In this document: piece after piece, positions 62,815 to 64,000 of the stretch
Layout: each line of letters opens with the position of its first letter
Position numbering within the stretch: position 1 is the first letter of the stretch
Source: Haematococcus lacustris
Lineage: Eukaryota; Chlorophyta; Chlorophyceae; Chlamydomonadales; Haematococcaceae
NCBI GenBank assembly: GCA_030144725.1
Contig: JASKMD010000029.1
Coordinates: forward strand, 7,301,538 to 7,365,537
Direction: 5' to 3'
DNA length: 64,000 nucleotides
Notes under the pieces: model-generated
Databases searched by the model: none
What the model saw: only the letters and a program-made list of their open reading frames with translations
Told to the model about the DNA's origin: nothing
Translations under genes and position numbers: made by a program

Positions 62815-63307
62815 CCCGTGCCGGCCAGACGTTGATGATCACCTCCTCAGCCTCAGCAGGGGCCTGGCAGCAAATCTCAGCCCCGGCCTCAGCCCCAGCC
62901 CCCATCACCTGCACCTTGGCTGACCTTGGCTGTTGCGCATAATTTTGTCCCCCTTGCAGCCTCCCACGCAGAATCAGCCCCGGTGCGGTCCCACTAGCAG
63001 CTGGCTCTGCCGCACACGCCGCCTGCGCTTCCCCTGCTTGCTGCTGTAGGAACCCGGCATATGCCTGTGGATCGTGCTCAGCCATGTGGTCCAGCTGTCG
63101 CCACAATTCCTCAGCTTTCTTGCGGAATTGAGCTGCATCTGCAGCGCTCAACCCAGGCTGCTGTGCCCCAAGCGCGCCGCCCAACAGGTCTGGCAGGCTG
63201 GGCTGACCGGCATCTCTGCAACTGCCGCTGCTGCTGTTGTTTAGCATAGCACTGGGCAGGAGGATGGCAGGCCGGGCACCCCCAGGCCATGCAGCCGGCT
63301 GGGACAT
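62815..63307 (-). CDS. PIH1-domain (dynein/R2TP-type co-chaperone) protein, first exon only
   Basis: Starts MSQPAAWPGGARPAILLPS. Residues ~75-115 read FRKKAEELWRQLDHMAEHDP and QAYAGFLQQQAGEAQAACAA, closely like the PIH1D2-type N-terminus (W..LDxMAxxDPxxYxxFIQQQ). It ends IINVWPARG at a GTGAGT donor, in phase 1. PIH proteins help assemble axonemal dyneins or act with R2TP, which fits a flagellate alga. Downstream exons were not found; the composite element at 59.7-62.45 kb lies where they would be expected, so the gene is either split by a large intron or broken. Confidence 0.75.
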
Positions 63308-63741
63308 GACCCTGCCTCAGAGTGATGTTGTTGAGCCTGCCCTCCGTGTGCTGGTGTGAGTGGCGCAGAAGTTTGGAAGGTTGTTGCTGACCAGCTGGCC
63401 GCAGTCCACAGAGCGGCTCCAGCAGGTTCAGCCTCAGCTGTTGTGTGGTGCGGGCGGCCTCAATCACAGTACGAATGTAGCGATGCGACCGACGAGAGGC
63501 TGCGGCTCTAGTACTTGCATTCTTCTAACCGAAGCAATTCAAAAGATATAGTTTTGTGGGTCACAGGCATCCTCAGCAATACCACGCAATCCGAACATAA
63601 AGCGCCGCCACGCAACTCACTCAGTGGACAACACTAGGTATGACTTCTACTTAGCATGGAGCTGCCTTGCGCTGAAGTTCGCGCTTAATCTGTGGTGCCA
63701 GCAAGCCCAACAACAGGAACATTGCAACCAAGCAAACCATA
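63308..63741. promoter_or_regulatory. Shared divergent 5' flank of the PIH1 and mitochondrial carrier genes
   Basis: The 434 bp between two divergent start codons must hold both promoters and 5' leaders. No TATA box or known motif is clear; location is the only evidence. Confidence 0.4.
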
Positions 63742-64000
63742 ATGGAGGCAGCAACGGTACCAGCACCTTCCCCATCAACCCAGCGAGCAGCTCAGGCAAA
63801 TGCGCCAGCCTTGTCGCCTGGAGCCAAGGACTTCATTGCAGGCATGCGCAATGCACTGCATGCATGATCATCTCGGCAAACTGTTTATCAACACAGTCCA
63901 TGCTTCCCCAACACCTCTTTCACATGCTGCAGGGGGGGTAGCTGGGGCACTGGCCATTGCCTCCACACAGCCCCTGGACATCATTCGGGTGCGGCAGCAG
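63742..64000 (+). CDS. Mitochondrial carrier family protein, 5' end (runs off window)
   Basis: Exon 1 (63742-63841) codes MEAATVPAPSPSTQRAAQ ... GAKDFIAG. A GC-AG intron (CAG|GCATGC ... GCTGCAG|GGGG) in phase 1 leads to exon 2 at 63933, completing FIAGGVAGALAIASTQPLD and IIRVRQQ, the first Px(D/E)xx(K/R)x(R/K)Q signature of inner-membrane solute carriers. The substrate cannot be told from the first ~57 residues. Confidence 0.8.

Overview
The window is nuclear DNA of a green alga. It is GC-rich, its genes are cut by many short GT-AG (and a few GC-AG) introns, it is full of CTG/CCTG/GGGGA microsatellites and low-complexity Ala/Pro/Gln coding, and the spliced proteins (multi-AP2 factor, MsrA, PIH1-type factor, mitochondrial carrier) are eukaryotic. 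The mobile proteins ending in a 'DRDxNxxLN' block resemble ones I associate with Chlamydomonadales such as Haematococcus. That placement is an inference, because no marker gene is present.

Left third (1-27,950): two very large minus-strand genes. Gene A (8,784 to beyond base 1) is a protein with at least four divergent AP2 modules, and 13 consecutive exons chain in phase. Gene B (27,950 to 10,639) is a roughly 4,600-residue Gln/Pro/Ala-rich disordered protein of unknown function. One of its introns carries a 0.93-kb terminal-inverted-repeat element and another a (GGGGT)n tract.

Middle (28,500-43,000) and parts of the right half (49,900-54,600; 58,100-62,450): a graveyard of mobile elements with TnpB/Fanzor-like RuvC proteins. 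I separate three types. Type A starts with MTPKRKRKR and ends with RGIDGRARNN. Type B starts with M(K/N)GKKRKGAAG. Type C starts with MAKKKHKK. All copies here are deleted, frameshifted, nested or truncated. Their 3' noncoding ends are conserved. Five insertions show 13-16 bp target duplications beginning with CTG, and several copies keep only the 3' end, which looks like target-primed (LINE-like) insertion rather than cut-and-paste. Two other inverted-repeat elements have inserted into type A copies.

Embedded host genes: a plus-strand 15-exon ATP-grasp-like gene (43,650-49,690, 623 aa, all phases chain) whose introns hold element ends and short pieces of the PIH1 and MsrA genes; a minus-strand seven-exon MsrA (57,149-55,286, 228 aa, catalytic GCFWG restored across a splice); the first exon of a minus-strand PIH1-domain gene (63,307 leftward); and, divergent from it, the first exons of a plus-strand mitochondrial carrier (63,742 to the right edge).

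Gene models were built by hand from splice consensus and reading-phase continuity. Exon ends are therefore good hypotheses, not transcript-proven. Stretches with no gene I could support are listed as such.
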